DNA of 64,000 nt from Pedobacter sp. KBW06. GTDB taxonomy: Bacteria > Bacteroidota > Bacteroidia > Sphingobacteriales > Sphingobacteriaceae. Shown piece by piece: positions 7,854-17,314 of this stretch. The stretch is taken from positions 613,343 through 677,342 of the forward strand of contig NZ_QAJL01000003.1 of assembly GCF_003852525.1 (NCBI RefSeq). The letters run 5' to 3'. Position numbers and translations under genes: made by a program. A model generated the notes under the pieces. The model did no database searches and was not told the origin of the DNA. It worked only from the letters and a program-made list of their open reading frames with translations. How positions within the stretch are numbered: position 1 is the first letter of the stretch; each line of letters opens with the position of its first letter.

Positions 7854-9590
7854 TTAAATATTTTGTTTTTTCTTTTGCTCCAGGATGTATTCGGCAGTCC
7901 TCATAGAGAGGGCAAGAATCGTCCATGTCGCATTTTTATCTCCTTGTTGTACGAAAGGCGCAGCATCCACTACAAACAGGTTTTTACATTCATGTGCCTG
8001 ACACCATTTGTTCAGGGCTGACTTCTTAGGATCATCTCCCATTCTGATCGTCCCTACCTCATGGATAATTTTTCCAGGTGCTTCCAGACCATAATTGGTA
8101 TCCGGACCAGGAATATCTGAAGTAATGATGGCACCCATAGCATGCATCATAGACTGGAAGGTCTCCTGCATGTGTTTCGCCTGTTTTATTTCCTCATCGG
8201 CCCATTTATAGTTAAACCTCAATACCGGAATTCCGTATTTGTCAACTACTTTAGGATCGATTTCGCAATAATTGGTTTCTCTGGCGATGGCAGTTCCCCT
8301 ACCGGCCATTCCTACGGATGTACCATAGAAACGTCTGTAATCGTCTTTTAACGAAGCACCATAACCACCCGCTTCTTTCATTTTACCATCTCTTCCGGGC
8401 ACCATTCCATTCAGTTTGGCAGTACCACCACCAAATCCATAGGCCGGCATGCCCATTCCACCCCAGTACTCAATATGATAGCCACGAGGGAAATCCAGTT
8501 TCTTATTGTCCAGCCACCATGGAGAATAGATATGGACACTGCCCACACCATCTTCATTATAACGCTTGCGATCCATTAATTGCGGCAGGAAGCCACCTAA
8601 ACTTGCCCCGGTCGAATCGTGTAAATATTTACCAACGATACCACTGCCATTGGCCAGTCCACCTGGATGGGCAGCAGATTTAGAGTTCAGCAAAATCCTT
8701 GCAGATTCGCAGGCACTGGCACCAAGGATCACGGTTTTAGCGTTCACCTGGTATTCCATTCCGTCTTTTTTATTGATATAAGATACGCCGGTCGCCAATC
8801 CGTTTTTATCGGTCAGCACTTCTCTCACCATGGCATTGGTAATTACCGTCAGGTTTCCTGTTTTCACGGCCGGGATCACCAGGCAGGAAGAAGAAGAGAA
8901 ATCTCCGTAAACTTTACAGCTACGTCCGCATTGCCCGCAGTAAAAACAAGGAGCACGGTCTTTATTTCCCGGCAATGCTTCTGTTAAAACAGATCCCCTG
9001 CCCGGGATTACCTTTACTCCGGTCTTCAATCCGGCCTTCTTAATAAACAGTTCATTGAGCCTAGGTTTTGGCGGAGGAAGAAAGATTCCATCTGGTTCAT
9101 TTTCGATTCCTTCGACAGTTCCATAAACGCCAATAAGGCGGTCTACCTTGTCATAAAAAGGTTTTAGCTCCTCATACGTAATAGGCCAGTCGTCGGTTAG
9201 TCCATCCTTACATTTAAAATCCAAAGGACCCATTCTCAAGGAAATTCTTCCCCAGTGATTGGTTCTTCCACCAAGCATTCTTGACCGGAACCAGGCAAAT
9301 TCAGTTCCTGATTTCTGGGTATAAGGCTCACCATCTAATTCCCAACCTCCATAAGAGGCATCAAAATCTCCAAAGGGTCTGGTGGTTGATGCGCCGCGTC
9401 TGGGAGATTCCCATGGCCATTTTAACTGTTGTGCGTCGATACGTGGGTCGAAATAAGCACCAGCTTCCAGCATCAGCACTTTTTGCCCGGCATTGGCCAA
9501 TACATATCCGGCCATACCTCCGCCTGCTCCGGATCCTACGATAACGACATCATAGACGGCAGACGATTTCTTGATTTGAAATTCACTCAT
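7854..9590 (-). CDS. GMC-family FAD-dependent oxidoreductase
   Basis: 578 residues. The FAD-binding Rossmann motif GSGAGGG is at residues 19-25, followed by the LEAG acidic strand end. A Cys-rich stretch (CFYCGQCGRSC, about residue 212) is shared with gluconate/sorbitol dehydrogenase-type GMC proteins. The C-terminal part carries HEVGTIRMG and GDKNATWTIL, the regions that supply the His/Asn catalytic pair. It should oxidise a sugar or polyol alcohol. It has no signal of its own; the downstream Tat-type small subunit probably carries it to the periplasm. First gene of a two-gene operon; no cytochrome c subunit is adjacent. Substrate cannot be told from sequence. Confidence 0.92.
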   Translation of the reverse strand: MSEFQIKKSSAVYDVVIVGSGAGGGMAGYVLANAGQKVLMLEAGAYFDPRIDAQQLKWPWESPRRGASTTRPFGDFDASYGGWELDGEPYTQKSGTEFAWFRSRMLGGRTNHWGRISLRMGPLDFKCKDGLTDDWPITYEELKPFYDKVDRLIGVYGTVEGIENEPDGIFLPPPKPRLNELFIKKAGLKTGVKVIPGRGSVLTEALPGNKDRAPCFYCGQCGRSCKVYGDFSSSSCLVIPAVKTGNLTVITNAMVREVLTDKNGLATGVSYINKKDGMEYQVNAKTVILGASACESARILLNSKSAAHPGGLANGSGIVGKYLHDSTGASLGGFLPQLMDRKRYNEDGVGSVHIYSPWWLDNKKLDFPRGYHIEYWGGMGMPAYGFGGGTAKLNGMVPGRDGKMKEAGGYGASLKDDYRRFYGTSVGMAGRGTAIARETNYCEIDPKVVDKYGIPVLRFNYKWADEEIKQAKHMQETFQSMMHAMGAIITSDIPGPDTNYGLEAPGKIIHEVGTIRMGDDPKKSALNKWCQAHECKNLFVVDAAPFVQQGDKNATWTILALSMRTAEYILEQKKKQNI

Positions 9591-9729
9591 ATATTTGGTT
9601 GAATGGTTGATGATCTAATATTAATAAAAATATTACTAAATATGCAAATAGCTAAATCAAGAATGATTCTTAATAAGCAGGTTTGCATTTATGTAAACAA
9701 AAAAATACAGATCTCCACTCCCGCTCAAC

Positions 9730-10260
9730 TCATGATTTTCCCGTTTTAGAAAGAGGTTTTGGGGCTTTGGAAACGGTTTTTCCCGTTTTAGCACGAGGTT
9801 TTGGGTGCTTCTTAATGGCAGTTCGTTCCGATTTCTCTTCCTGAAGATCGACCGCCGCATCTATAGAATGTGATTTATGAATATCCTGGTCTTCTTCAGA
9901 AATGTCTGAGATCTTCTGGTAGTATTTATGAAGCACATCGAGCTCCGATTCGGTCAGATCTTCGATGTCTACCATCCGGTTACTGGCATGTCTGCTCGCC
10001 GCAATCAGTTCATTTAGTTTGAGCTGAATCGCTTTGGAATCTTTATTCTGACTTTTCTGGATCAGGAAGACCATTAAAAAGGTGATGATCGTGGTTCCGG
10101 TATTGATCACCAGTTGCCAGGTATCAGAATAATGAAAGATTGGTCCGGAAAGCACCCAGGCTAGCACCACAAAAAAAGCGACTCCAAAGGCAACAGGGCT
10201 TCCGGTCCAGTTTGTGATCCGGGTAGAAATCTTTTCAAAAAAATTAGCGTTCTTTTTCAT
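9730..10260 (-). CDS. Low-affinity iron permease-like membrane protein
   Basis: 176 residues. Two membrane segments (about residues 20-40 and 50-68) followed by IQKSQNKDSKAIQLKLNELI and a conserved helical stretch match the low-affinity iron permease-like family. The last 45 residues are a Lys/Pro-rich tail with a duplicated unit (PKPRAKTGK, PKPLSKTGK), visible in the DNA as an imperfect repeat at about 9736-9800. Export of iron has not been shown for bacterial members, so the family name should not be read as a proven function. It lies 42 bases downstream of the DUF6766 gene, probably in one operon. Confidence 0.85.
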   Translation of the reverse strand: MKKNANFFEKISTRITNWTGSPVAFGVAFFVVLAWVLSGPIFHYSDTWQLVINTGTTIITFLMVFLIQKSQNKDSKAIQLKLNELIAASRHASNRMVDIEDLTESELDVLHKYYQKISDISEEDQDIHKSHSIDAAVDLQEEKSERTAIKKHPKPRAKTGKTVSKAPKPLSKTGKS

Positions 10261-10302
10261 CAGTATATATATACGTAGGTTATGATTATTTGTCTGTCAG
10301 GA

Positions 10303-10974
10303 TTACTTACCGGTTTCCATATGTCCCGCATCAACTGGTTTGGATTCCGGAGATCCTTTTTGTCTCAGGTATATGGTAAAGAAAACAATGGAAGCCACAG
10401 AAAGAAACTCACTCTGCCAGTTTTGAAAGGTTTCAAACCAGAACTCAGGCATGGTCAAAAATGCTGCAACACTGTCCTCCGACTGATGCCGCAATACCTG
10501 AGCGACATTGTGATCCTGCCAGCTTCCATACAGGTGAAGTCCCCAGCTCACCAGGAACAACAAACAAAAGCAAATGGCCAGTGAGTTGCTGTATAGTTTC
10601 AGTATCCATCCTCCCTTGCGCACAGCCCATGGTGCATCTTTATGTTGCTTTGGTTCACGGTCCACCTCTTCCTCCCCGTCCAGCGACTTCGATTCTGCAG
10701 ATCCGATCTGCCGCAAACCCACAGTTAAGATCACGTATAAAGACATTTGAAGGAACTCACTCTCGAAGTTTTCAAAAGTGGCAGAGATAAAATGACCGCT
10801 CTTCAGATAAGTTGCCAGACTTAAGCTCTTGCCATGGTTTTCAGCAAGGTCCCTGTTGTGCGCTTTCCAGCCGGTTAAAGCCTGTGCAAATAACGTGACC
10901 AGAAACAACGACAAAAACACAATGGTTAAGCCGTTGCGGTAGAAAAAAGAATACTTTTTTTGCCCGTTCTTCAT
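10303..10974 (-). CDS. DUF6766 family membrane protein
   Basis: 223 residues with an internally repeated layout: an N-terminal hydrophobic helix (about 13-31), a soluble loop, a segment FENFESEFLQMSLYVILTVGLRQ, then a second hydrophobic helix (about 130-147) and a matching segment FQNWQSEFLSVASIVFFTIYLRQ. This duplicated helix / 'W/F.SEF..' / helix pattern and the ends RQ.GS.ESK identify DUF6766. Function unknown. First gene of a likely operon with the iron-permease-like gene and divergent from the DUF4142 lipoprotein gene. Confidence 0.85.
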   Translation of the reverse strand: MKNGQKKYSFFYRNGLTIVFLSLFLVTLFAQALTGWKAHNRDLAENHGKSLSLATYLKSGHFISATFENFESEFLQMSLYVILTVGLRQIGSAESKSLDGEEEVDREPKQHKDAPWAVRKGGWILKLYSNSLAICFCLLFLVSWGLHLYGSWQDHNVAQVLRHQSEDSVAAFLTMPEFWFETFQNWQSEFLSVASIVFFTIYLRQKGSPESKPVDAGHMETGK

Positions 10975-11177
10975 TTGTTTTTCGTTTTCCTAATAACACT
11001 TGCCCTATTCAAAAGTTTGAACTCCGGATGCTAAACTTTCTCCGATCCCTGAAGCACCCGGGAAAGATCTCCCCTGCCCTGCTTTATGAGAACAAATATT
11101 ACAACAGAGAAAATAATTTTAAAACATTTCAGTTTCTGATTTGTACTATAGCACAGTTAACAACAAACCCTAAAACC

Positions 11178-11750
11178 ATGAAAACGAAACGCTTAATCAC
11201 TTTTTTATCATTGGTTGTACTTGCTTTAAGTGCATGCAGGAACACAGACAAGGTCAATTCAGGAGTTACAGATTCCAGCATTGAACAAACCATGACGGAT
11301 ACGACCGCAATTAACAGGGGCGCTGATGCCGATGAATTTATGAAAACCGCAGCAATTGCAGGGCTCATGGAGATCGAACTTGGAAAAATTGCACAAACAA
11401 ATGCCAGCAGCAGCAGAATCAAGAAATTCGGAGAAAAGATGGTCAATGACCATACCCGGATTGCCAAGGATTTAAAAGACCTGGCCGACAGCAAAAAAGT
11501 CACTTTACCCACTTCTCTGCCTGCTGCCGATAGCAATCATGTAGAAGAAATGAAAAAAATGACCGGAGCAGCATTCGACAAGCATTATATGGATATGATG
11601 GTAAAAGACCATGTCAAAGCATTGGACCTGTTTAAATCCGCAGCGGTATCCGGAGATGTTAAAATCAGAAACTTCGCCTCAAAAACCCTGCGTACGCTGG
11701 AACGTCATTTTAAAGAGGCAGGCGATATCAATGCCGGTGTGAGTTATTAG
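11178..11750 (+). CDS. DUF4142 lipoprotein
   Basis: 190 residues from ATG 11178. The lead peptide MKTKRLITFLSLVVLALSAC ends in a lipobox, so the longer open frame upstream is not needed. The mature part is a ferritin-like four-helix DUF4142 domain: an N-terminal helix with EFMKTAAIAGLMEIELGKIA, KFGEKMVNDHTRIAKDLKDL in the middle, and a final KTLRTLERHFKEA helix. Members are often stress-associated periplasmic proteins; their activity is not settled. The gene end overlaps the end of the convergent L,D-transpeptidase gene by 23 bases, so there is no room for a terminator between them. Confidence 0.92.
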   Translation: MKTKRLITFLSLVVLALSACRNTDKVNSGVTDSSIEQTMTDTTAINRGADADEFMKTAAIAGLMEIELGKIAQTNASSSRIKKFGEKMVNDHTRIAKDLKDLADSKKVTLPTSLPAADSNHVEEMKKMTGAAFDKHYMDMMVKDHVKALDLFKSAAVSGDVKIRNFASKTLRTLERHFKEAGDINAGVSY

Positions 11751-13326
11751 CCGAGCTGAGATCCTCCACAGGAATCAGGTGGTGATTTTTCATATAGCTA
11801 TATAATACCATATCGAGTCCATAAACATCTCTCCTCAGCTGTAAACTACCTTTGACATCCGTCCAGGCAGTGAGATAATTGAGGTAAACTGGCACCTTTG
11901 CCGGTAAAGAGATGTTTTTGGCCCTTGGATAAGCATTTTCCATTGCCCTTTTTATCTGATCATAAATTTTTCCTTTTCCATATAGGGCCAGTGCAAGTTC
12001 CAAAGGTTTTTCTACACGGACACAACCATGGCTGATGGCACGGTTTGACTTTTTAAAAGCAGATTTTGTGGGTGTATCATGTAAATAAACACTGCTGTTA
12101 TTATTAAAAAGGAATTTAATCTTTCCCAGAGAGTTTTGCTCGCCAGGCCTTTGTTTAAAGGCATAATGGCCTACCTGCTCCCAATCTATCGCTTCCGCCG
12201 AAACCAGTTTACCATCTCTGTAAACATCAATATCATTATCGGCCAGATAATCCGGGTCTGCGGCGACATATCTCGCAATTTCCCCTCTGGCGATACTTGC
12301 AGGGATATTCCATATGGGGTTTACCTGAACACCATAAATCATGCTGCTCAGCTGAGGGGTTTCCCTGGCGATGGGCTGATCTTTGACCAAACAGGTATCC
12401 GGATCCTGACTGAGGAGGTTTTTATAGTCTTTGTTTCGCCCCTCTCCCACGCAAACTTTCATTTGTAGTATGGCTTTTCCCTGATCCATCACCTCAAGGC
12501 TAAAATCAGGAATGTTAACCGATACATATTTTAAGGCAAGGGGCTTATTCTTCCACCTCAAACGTTCCAGGTTTACTTTGATCACCAGATCAGCTTCAAC
12601 TTTGCTCATTGCTTTTGTACCGGCATGCATTTGCAAGGCTCTTTGTAAAGCAAGGTACTGCGGGGATCTGGGCTGAATGCTGTCCAGATAACTTTTGAGG
12701 TCGTTAACGGCAAGTACCTTAATGGCCATACTGCTATCGGGTTGCGCAGTAACGATGAAATAATTGGCATAGAGGCTATCCGGCCTGACAGCACCATACT
12801 GCAGGATACGGCTATATTTTATTAAGGAAGCGGCAAGCAGCACTTCTAATCTGGCCTTATCCCGGTAAGCATCTTTGGTATCCTCAGATCTCATTTCTTC
12901 CATTTTGCGCCATAAACTTCGGATTTCGGTACTATAGAAGATTTCAGGGTTCAGCCCATGAAGCACCGCACTATCCAGATAAGTCATCAGGACTTCCATC
13001 TGCTTTCCCTGAAAGTACCGGTCCTGAAGAATCAGTTCATAATCATGCGCTTTATAATAACGTCCCAGCCAATCCGCTTGCGCTGTGTCTTCATTATTTA
13101 GTACCAAAGCTTTTTGAAATGCCGCGCTGATCAGATTTTCTTTAAGCCTGATGATTTTTAAGCTTTTGGCTTCCTCGGAAGCGGATACGGAGCCCATAGC
13201 ATGTCCAGGCACCTCTGGAGGAGCAATTGGTCTTTTGACAGTGCAGGCAGAGAAAAACAGGACTGCTGACGACAGTAAAATACCAGCCAATTTTGTAATC
13301 CGACAACAACCAACGGCCTTTAACAT
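11728..13326 (-). CDS. L,D-transpeptidase of the YcbB/YkuD type, lipoprotein
   Basis: 532 residues. The start MLKAVGCCRITKLAGILL leads to a lipobox (FFSAC), so the enzyme is anchored in the envelope. A helical scaffold (about 60-290) precedes the YkuD catalytic domain, with YLHDTP and SHGCVRV (Cys near residue 433) as the active-site motifs. It should make 3-3 cross-links or attach proteins in peptidoglycan. The length and the long N-terminal region fit the YcbB branch. The 3' end overlaps the convergent DUF4142 gene by 23 bases. Confidence 0.93.
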   Translation of the reverse strand: MLKAVGCCRITKLAGILLSSAVLFFSACTVKRPIAPPEVPGHAMGSVSASEEAKSLKIIRLKENLISAAFQKALVLNNEDTAQADWLGRYYKAHDYELILQDRYFQGKQMEVLMTYLDSAVLHGLNPEIFYSTEIRSLWRKMEEMRSEDTKDAYRDKARLEVLLAASLIKYSRILQYGAVRPDSLYANYFIVTAQPDSSMAIKVLAVNDLKSYLDSIQPRSPQYLALQRALQMHAGTKAMSKVEADLVIKVNLERLRWKNKPLALKYVSVNIPDFSLEVMDQGKAILQMKVCVGEGRNKDYKNLLSQDPDTCLVKDQPIARETPQLSSMIYGVQVNPIWNIPASIARGEIARYVAADPDYLADNDIDVYRDGKLVSAEAIDWEQVGHYAFKQRPGEQNSLGKIKFLFNNNSSVYLHDTPTKSAFKKSNRAISHGCVRVEKPLELALALYGKGKIYDQIKRAMENAYPRAKNISLPAKVPVYLNYLTAWTDVKGSLQLRRDVYGLDMVLYSYMKNHHLIPVEDLSSANNSHRH

Positions 13327-13527
13327 AATGGGATAACGATGTTGATACAGCTACAACACCGCAGCATTTTTATTGTTTCATAAGGACGCTGTAAATTGAA
13401 GAACAAATACCTGATCAAAAAGCAGTTACAATCTATAAATTCTTAAAACAGGGCGCAAGTTCCGTTTGTTTATAGCATATAGCTGAATTTGTAAAATCAA
13501 CAGGTATTGTCTTAAAAACCAGCAATC

Positions 13528-14376
13528 ATGAAAACCATATTAGTGGCAACGGATTTTTCAGAAACGGCAAGCCATGCCGCCTATTACGCAGTTTCAGTCG
13601 CACTGCAAATTGGATTTCCAAGGATCATCCTTTACCATTCCTACGATGTTCCCTATGCCAGCTCCGACATTCCGCTTCCTGAACCAGACGACATCCTGCA
13701 GTTACATGAGAAAAGTCTCGAATTTCTGGAGTACCTGAAAAACGACCTGATGACGGTGGCCGGAAAGCAAATCACCATAGACATCCATACCAATGAAAGC
13801 CCGCTTGCACTTGCCATTGAAACTTTTGTAACACAGGAAGACATCAAACTGGTGGTGATGGGAACGACAGGAAAGCGCAAAATCGAAAAAGTATTGCTCG
13901 GCAGCAACTGCCTTTCTCTGGCAAAAGAATGTACCGTACCCTTGTTATTGGTTCCTTATGAAGCACCGGTGGAGCGCATCAAACGCATAGTCCTGGCGAC
14001 AGATTTAAAAGAAGTGGCGGAAATCAGTCCGGTAATGACGATTAAAAATGTAATCCATACTTTACAGGCCAGGTTGTTTATCCTCAATGTCGATCACAAT
14101 GAAAGCGAGCATTACAGCCCTGATATCATTGCGCAACAAAGTGCCTTACACAAATTATGGGATGCAGAAAATCCTGAATATCACTTTACCAATAACAAAG
14201 ATTGTGCTGCAGGTATTATGGCTTTTGCAGAAGAAAGAGACATACAGCTGGTGATCGCAATCCCTAAAAAGCATAGCTTCTTTGAAAGCTTATTTCACCG
14301 GAGCCTGACGGAGAAACTGGCTTATCACAGCCACATTCCCCTGCTCTTCCTCAAAAAAACGCAGTATATAGATTAA
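13528..14376 (+). CDS. Tandem universal stress protein
   Basis: 282 residues made of two Usp domains. The first (1-~145) starts MKTILVATDFSETASHAAYYA and ends with VVMGTTGKRKIEKVLLGSNC, matching the ATP-binding G-2X-G-9X-G(S/N) type. The second (~150-278) starts IKRIVLATDLKE and is more diverged; its LFHRSLTEKLAYHSHIPLL lacks the full nucleotide motif. Cytoplasmic stress protein, probably nucleotide-binding in the first half only. Monocistronic by spacing; 201 bases precede it. Confidence 0.93.
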   Translation: MKTILVATDFSETASHAAYYAVSVALQIGFPRIILYHSYDVPYASSDIPLPEPDDILQLHEKSLEFLEYLKNDLMTVAGKQITIDIHTNESPLALAIETFVTQEDIKLVVMGTTGKRKIEKVLLGSNCLSLAKECTVPLLLVPYEAPVERIKRIVLATDLKEVAEISPVMTIKNVIHTLQARLFILNVDHNESEHYSPDIIAQQSALHKLWDAENPEYHFTNNKDCAAGIMAFAEERDIQLVIAIPKKHSFFESLFHRSLTEKLAYHSHIPLLFLKKTQYID

Positions 14377-14402
14377 ACCAATGCCATTTCCGGATCAGCT
14401 AT

Positions 14403-15512
14403 TTAACGGACGCCCGAATAGCGCTCCGGATAATCCGGATGTGTGTAGACGATTTGCCAGAGGTTGTTTTTATGCGCCCGGAAAGAAGCGGCACTGATAC
14501 ATAAGTAATATTCCCACATTCGATAAAACTGATCGTCATAATGTGCCTTGATCTGGTCCCATGAATTTCGGAACCTCTTTAGCCATTCCATCAGGGTCCG
14601 GTCGTAATCCAGTCCGAAGTTATGCCAGTCCTGCAGGGCGAAATAAGGTTCTGCAGCATTACTGATTTGTGTTGGGGAAGGCATCATTCCATTTGGAAAA
14701 ATATAACGATCGATCCAGGGATCAGTATGGATGCCACTTTCATTGCCGCCAATACAATGCAGCAAAAATATCCCATCTTTTCTGAGGCACTGTTTGACCA
14801 CCTTCATAAAAGTATCATAATTTTTATACCCGACATGCTCAAACATCCCTACAGAGACAATGCGGTCGTAACTTCCTGTCAGCAGCCGGTAGTCTTCCAG
14901 TAAAATGCGAACAGGAAGGCCTTCGCAGCGTTTTCTGGCCAATGCCGCCTGTTCCGAAGAAATTGTTACCCCGGTGACCTTCACCTGATACCTTTCGGCC
15001 GCAAACTGCGCGAGACCACCCCAACCGCAACCGATATCCAGAATTTCCATTCCGGCTGAAAGCTTTAGTTTCCTGCAGATGAGGTCGAGTTTATCTTCCT
15101 GAGCTTCCTCCAGTGTACTGGCCTTGCTCCAATAGGCACAGGAATAGATCATGTATTTATCCAGCATTTTTTCAAACAGGTCATTACCGATATTGTAATG
15201 CTTTTTTGCCACTTCCACCGCTCTGGTAATGGATTGGAGGTTGAATATTTTTGCCTTCAGGCTTTGCCACTGCAAATGATGTCTGACGCGTTTCTCCAGG
15301 TTAACGGTCAGCAAACGATACAGAAAAGTGTCCAGCGCTTTACAATCCCACCATTCGTTCATATAAGATTCTCCAAGCCCAAGAGATCCATAACGTAGCA
15401 CATGACGGTAAAAACGATCATCATAGACGTGGATATCAAAATCATCTGTGCCATTCAGGTGTATTCCTGCGGGCGAGATTAACGTTTCAATAGTGGATTG
15501 GTACCTGTTCAT
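14403..15512 (-). CDS. cfa: Cyclopropane-fatty-acyl-phospholipid synthase
   Basis: 369 residues. The N-terminal lipid-binding part includes YGSLGLGESYMNEWWDC, a family hallmark, and the SAM-binding motif ILDIGCGWGGLAQFAA lies near residues 155-170. Also present are YDRIVSVGMFEHVG and the C-terminal FRAHKNNLWQIVY. The enzyme adds a methylene group from S-adenosylmethionine across double bonds of membrane phospholipid acyl chains, usually under stress or in stationary phase. It converges on the universal stress protein gene with a 26-base gap and is divergent from a lipoprotein gene. Confidence 0.96.
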   Translation of the reverse strand: MNRYQSTIETLISPAGIHLNGTDDFDIHVYDDRFYRHVLRYGSLGLGESYMNEWWDCKALDTFLYRLLTVNLEKRVRHHLQWQSLKAKIFNLQSITRAVEVAKKHYNIGNDLFEKMLDKYMIYSCAYWSKASTLEEAQEDKLDLICRKLKLSAGMEILDIGCGWGGLAQFAAERYQVKVTGVTISSEQAALARKRCEGLPVRILLEDYRLLTGSYDRIVSVGMFEHVGYKNYDTFMKVVKQCLRKDGIFLLHCIGGNESGIHTDPWIDRYIFPNGMMPSPTQISNAAEPYFALQDWHNFGLDYDRTLMEWLKRFRNSWDQIKAHYDDQFYRMWEYYLCISAASFRAHKNNLWQIVYTHPDYPERYSGVR

Positions 15513-15596
15513 ATCCGATAGAAATCTCTGTAGATTTAAACAATTAAGTTAGCCATCTGGTTTATCTTTTTTATGAACAATCAGAACCAAACGCAT

Positions 15597-15627
15597 TTTG
15601 ATTTGTTTTGAAAAAAACGTACCTTAT
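15597..15627 (+). promoter_or_regulatory. Candidate promoter of the DUF4136-like lipoprotein gene
   Basis: TTTG at 15597-15600 and TACCTTAT at 15620-15627 have the 19-base spacing of Bacteroidota promoters; the -7 box departs from TAnnTTTG in two places. It would put the transcript start at or just inside the ATG at 15631, giving an almost leaderless mRNA. Confidence 0.35.
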
Positions 15628-15630
15628 ATC

Positions 15631-16272
15631 ATGAAAAAATCAATGTTTACCGGCACAATAGGAATGTTTTTTCTATTTACCATTTTACTCAGTTCCTGTA
15701 GCCCAAGAACGAGTATTGTTTCTTCCTGGACCAAACCAGATGTAGCTTCGGTACAATATCAGAAGGTGCTGGTGATTGGCTTAATGGGCTCTAAGGACAG
15801 GCCCCTGCAGGAAGAAGTCGAGAATTCAATGATGAAAGCCCTGAATGCACATGGAATAAATGCAGGTTCTGCCTATGCAGAATATGGTCCGAAGGCATTT
15901 CAAGGCCTCAGCGAACAGGAAGCCCTTAAAAAAATAAGAGATAAAGGATACGACGGCACTTTCACGATTGCCCTGCTGGACAGAAGAAAAGAGAAAAAAT
16001 ACACGCCTCCTTCTGTTGGTTTTGCACCATATCCATATTTCGGATTCTGGGGATATTACAGACACGTTTATGGAAGAATCTACGAACCGGGATATTATAC
16101 CGTGAGCACCAACTTCATACTGGAAGCTAATTTTTACAGGCTAGGTGCAGATCAGCTCATTTATTCGGCACAGACCAAGACATCGGCACCAGATAGTCCG
16201 CAAATTTTGGCAACAGATTTCACCAATACCCTGGTTCAGGACATGCTCAGCAAAGGACTGCTAAAAAAATAG
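15631..16272 (+). CDS. DUF4136-like lipoprotein
   Basis: 213 residues from ATG 15631. The signal MKKSMFTGTIGMFFLFTILL ends LSSC, a lipobox. The mature part starts SPRTSIVSSWTKPDV, continues with a nucleotide-fold-like strand YQKVLVIGLMGSKDR and ends with TNTLVQDMLSKGLL, the layout of DUF4136-like envelope lipoproteins. A central aromatic- and glycine-rich segment (FAPYPYFGFWGYYR) is notable. Function unknown. A further ATG at 15643 would also give a workable signal peptide. Confidence 0.75.
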   Translation: MKKSMFTGTIGMFFLFTILLSSCSPRTSIVSSWTKPDVASVQYQKVLVIGLMGSKDRPLQEEVENSMMKALNAHGINAGSAYAEYGPKAFQGLSEQEALKKIRDKGYDGTFTIALLDRRKEKKYTPPSVGFAPYPYFGFWGYYRHVYGRIYEPGYYTVSTNFILEANFYRLGADQLIYSAQTKTSAPDSPQILATDFTNTLVQDMLSKGLLKK

Positions 16273-16334
16273 CCGGATCAGGTTGGGGTATAAAGATCAT
16301 GTGAAGTCTCAAAATCAGGATTAACGGCGATAAG

Positions 16335-16381
16335 AGCCAGTTCTGCCGTTCCGCAAGGTTCAGGCAGAGCTGGCTTTTTTT
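16335..16381 (+). terminator. Terminator after the lipoprotein gene
   Basis: AGCCAGTTCTGCC pairs with GGCAGAGCTGGCT (one G-U) around a 15-base loop and is followed by a run of seven T. It lies 62 bases after the stop of the lipoprotein gene. The remaining 230 bases to the next gene show nothing else I can identify. Confidence 0.8.
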
Positions 16382-16610
16382 CGTCATATCAAGTGATTTT
16401 TTCAACAACTAACGAAATGCTTTTCATATCATATTCATATGCGGTCGAATAAAACACAATGTCATTTGATTTTGGAAACATCGTTTAAAGGTCCGCAGGA
16501 TCAATCAAGGACCTATCAACCTCCTATTGATGATCAACTGACGATCAATAGCAATCGACCGGAAATGCACCGCATTTTAAACGCATGTCAACATCATTTC
16601 AGGAATCGGT

Positions 16611-17129
16611 TCACTTGATATCTTCGGCTTTTGCTGTTGGATAAATAAAACGTCTGCCAATTTCAATTAAACTGGTTTTGGTATTTATTTCATCGGCCAG
16701 ACATTCTTCCAGTAAAGTGGTTATTTTCTGGTGTTTCGTAGCTGTTGCCAAAGCAACGAGATTACGATAAGTAGCGGTCTTATAATGCTGAATCACCTGA
16801 ACGAGGTTTAAAACGGCCACGTCCCTCAAGGCGGTACCCGTTTCGGTGTGCCTCATCATCTCAGATGCCTTATCGCTTAAACAAGCAATTAATGCACAGT
16901 TTCCCGCACCGGCAACATGTCCCAACCGGTTTAAAATAGCATCCAGGTGGCCGAGGTGTTTTTCTGTAATGCTGGCATGTGAACTGAGAATCGTTTTAAG
17001 CTCCTCATTCACTGCCGCTATGCCGAGTGCGGCAGAGCACTTTGTAAATTTTCTTTCTGCGTCGTATATCTCTTCCAGGCCATCAATGAAGAAATCCTGC
17101 AGTCCCATCTTTTTAGCTTCGTCTTTCAT
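16611..17129 (-). CDS. YciE/YciF-like ferroxidase family protein (DUF892)
   Basis: 172 residues. The start LQDFFIDGLEEIYDAERKFT and later LVQVIQHYKTATYRNLVALA and LEECLADE are the conserved helices of the DUF892 ferritin-like fold; the E...Y.AE and later E/H residues would form the metal site. Family members respond to osmotic and other stress. Cytoplasmic, no signal. The gene stands alone between long AT-rich gaps, convergent with the upstream lipoprotein gene's terminator. Confidence 0.9.
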   Translation of the reverse strand: MKDEAKKMGLQDFFIDGLEEIYDAERKFTKCSAALGIAAVNEELKTILSSHASITEKHLGHLDAILNRLGHVAGAGNCALIACLSDKASEMMRHTETGTALRDVAVLNLVQVIQHYKTATYRNLVALATATKHQKITTLLEECLADEINTKTSLIEIGRRFIYPTAKAEDIK

Positions 17130-17314
17130 AGTCAGGAATATCTGTTCAATTCAAGAAAAATTCAGCATAAATTTCGTCAAATAATTCATAAAAAGCAACA
17201 AAAATCATTGATTTAAAACAAGTTACATTAAATAAAATCAAAAAAAGGGAACTTAAAAAAAACCGTTTTTTTCCCTATTTGTTTTTTAGTTGTATGAATT
17301 AAATTCAAAAAACT

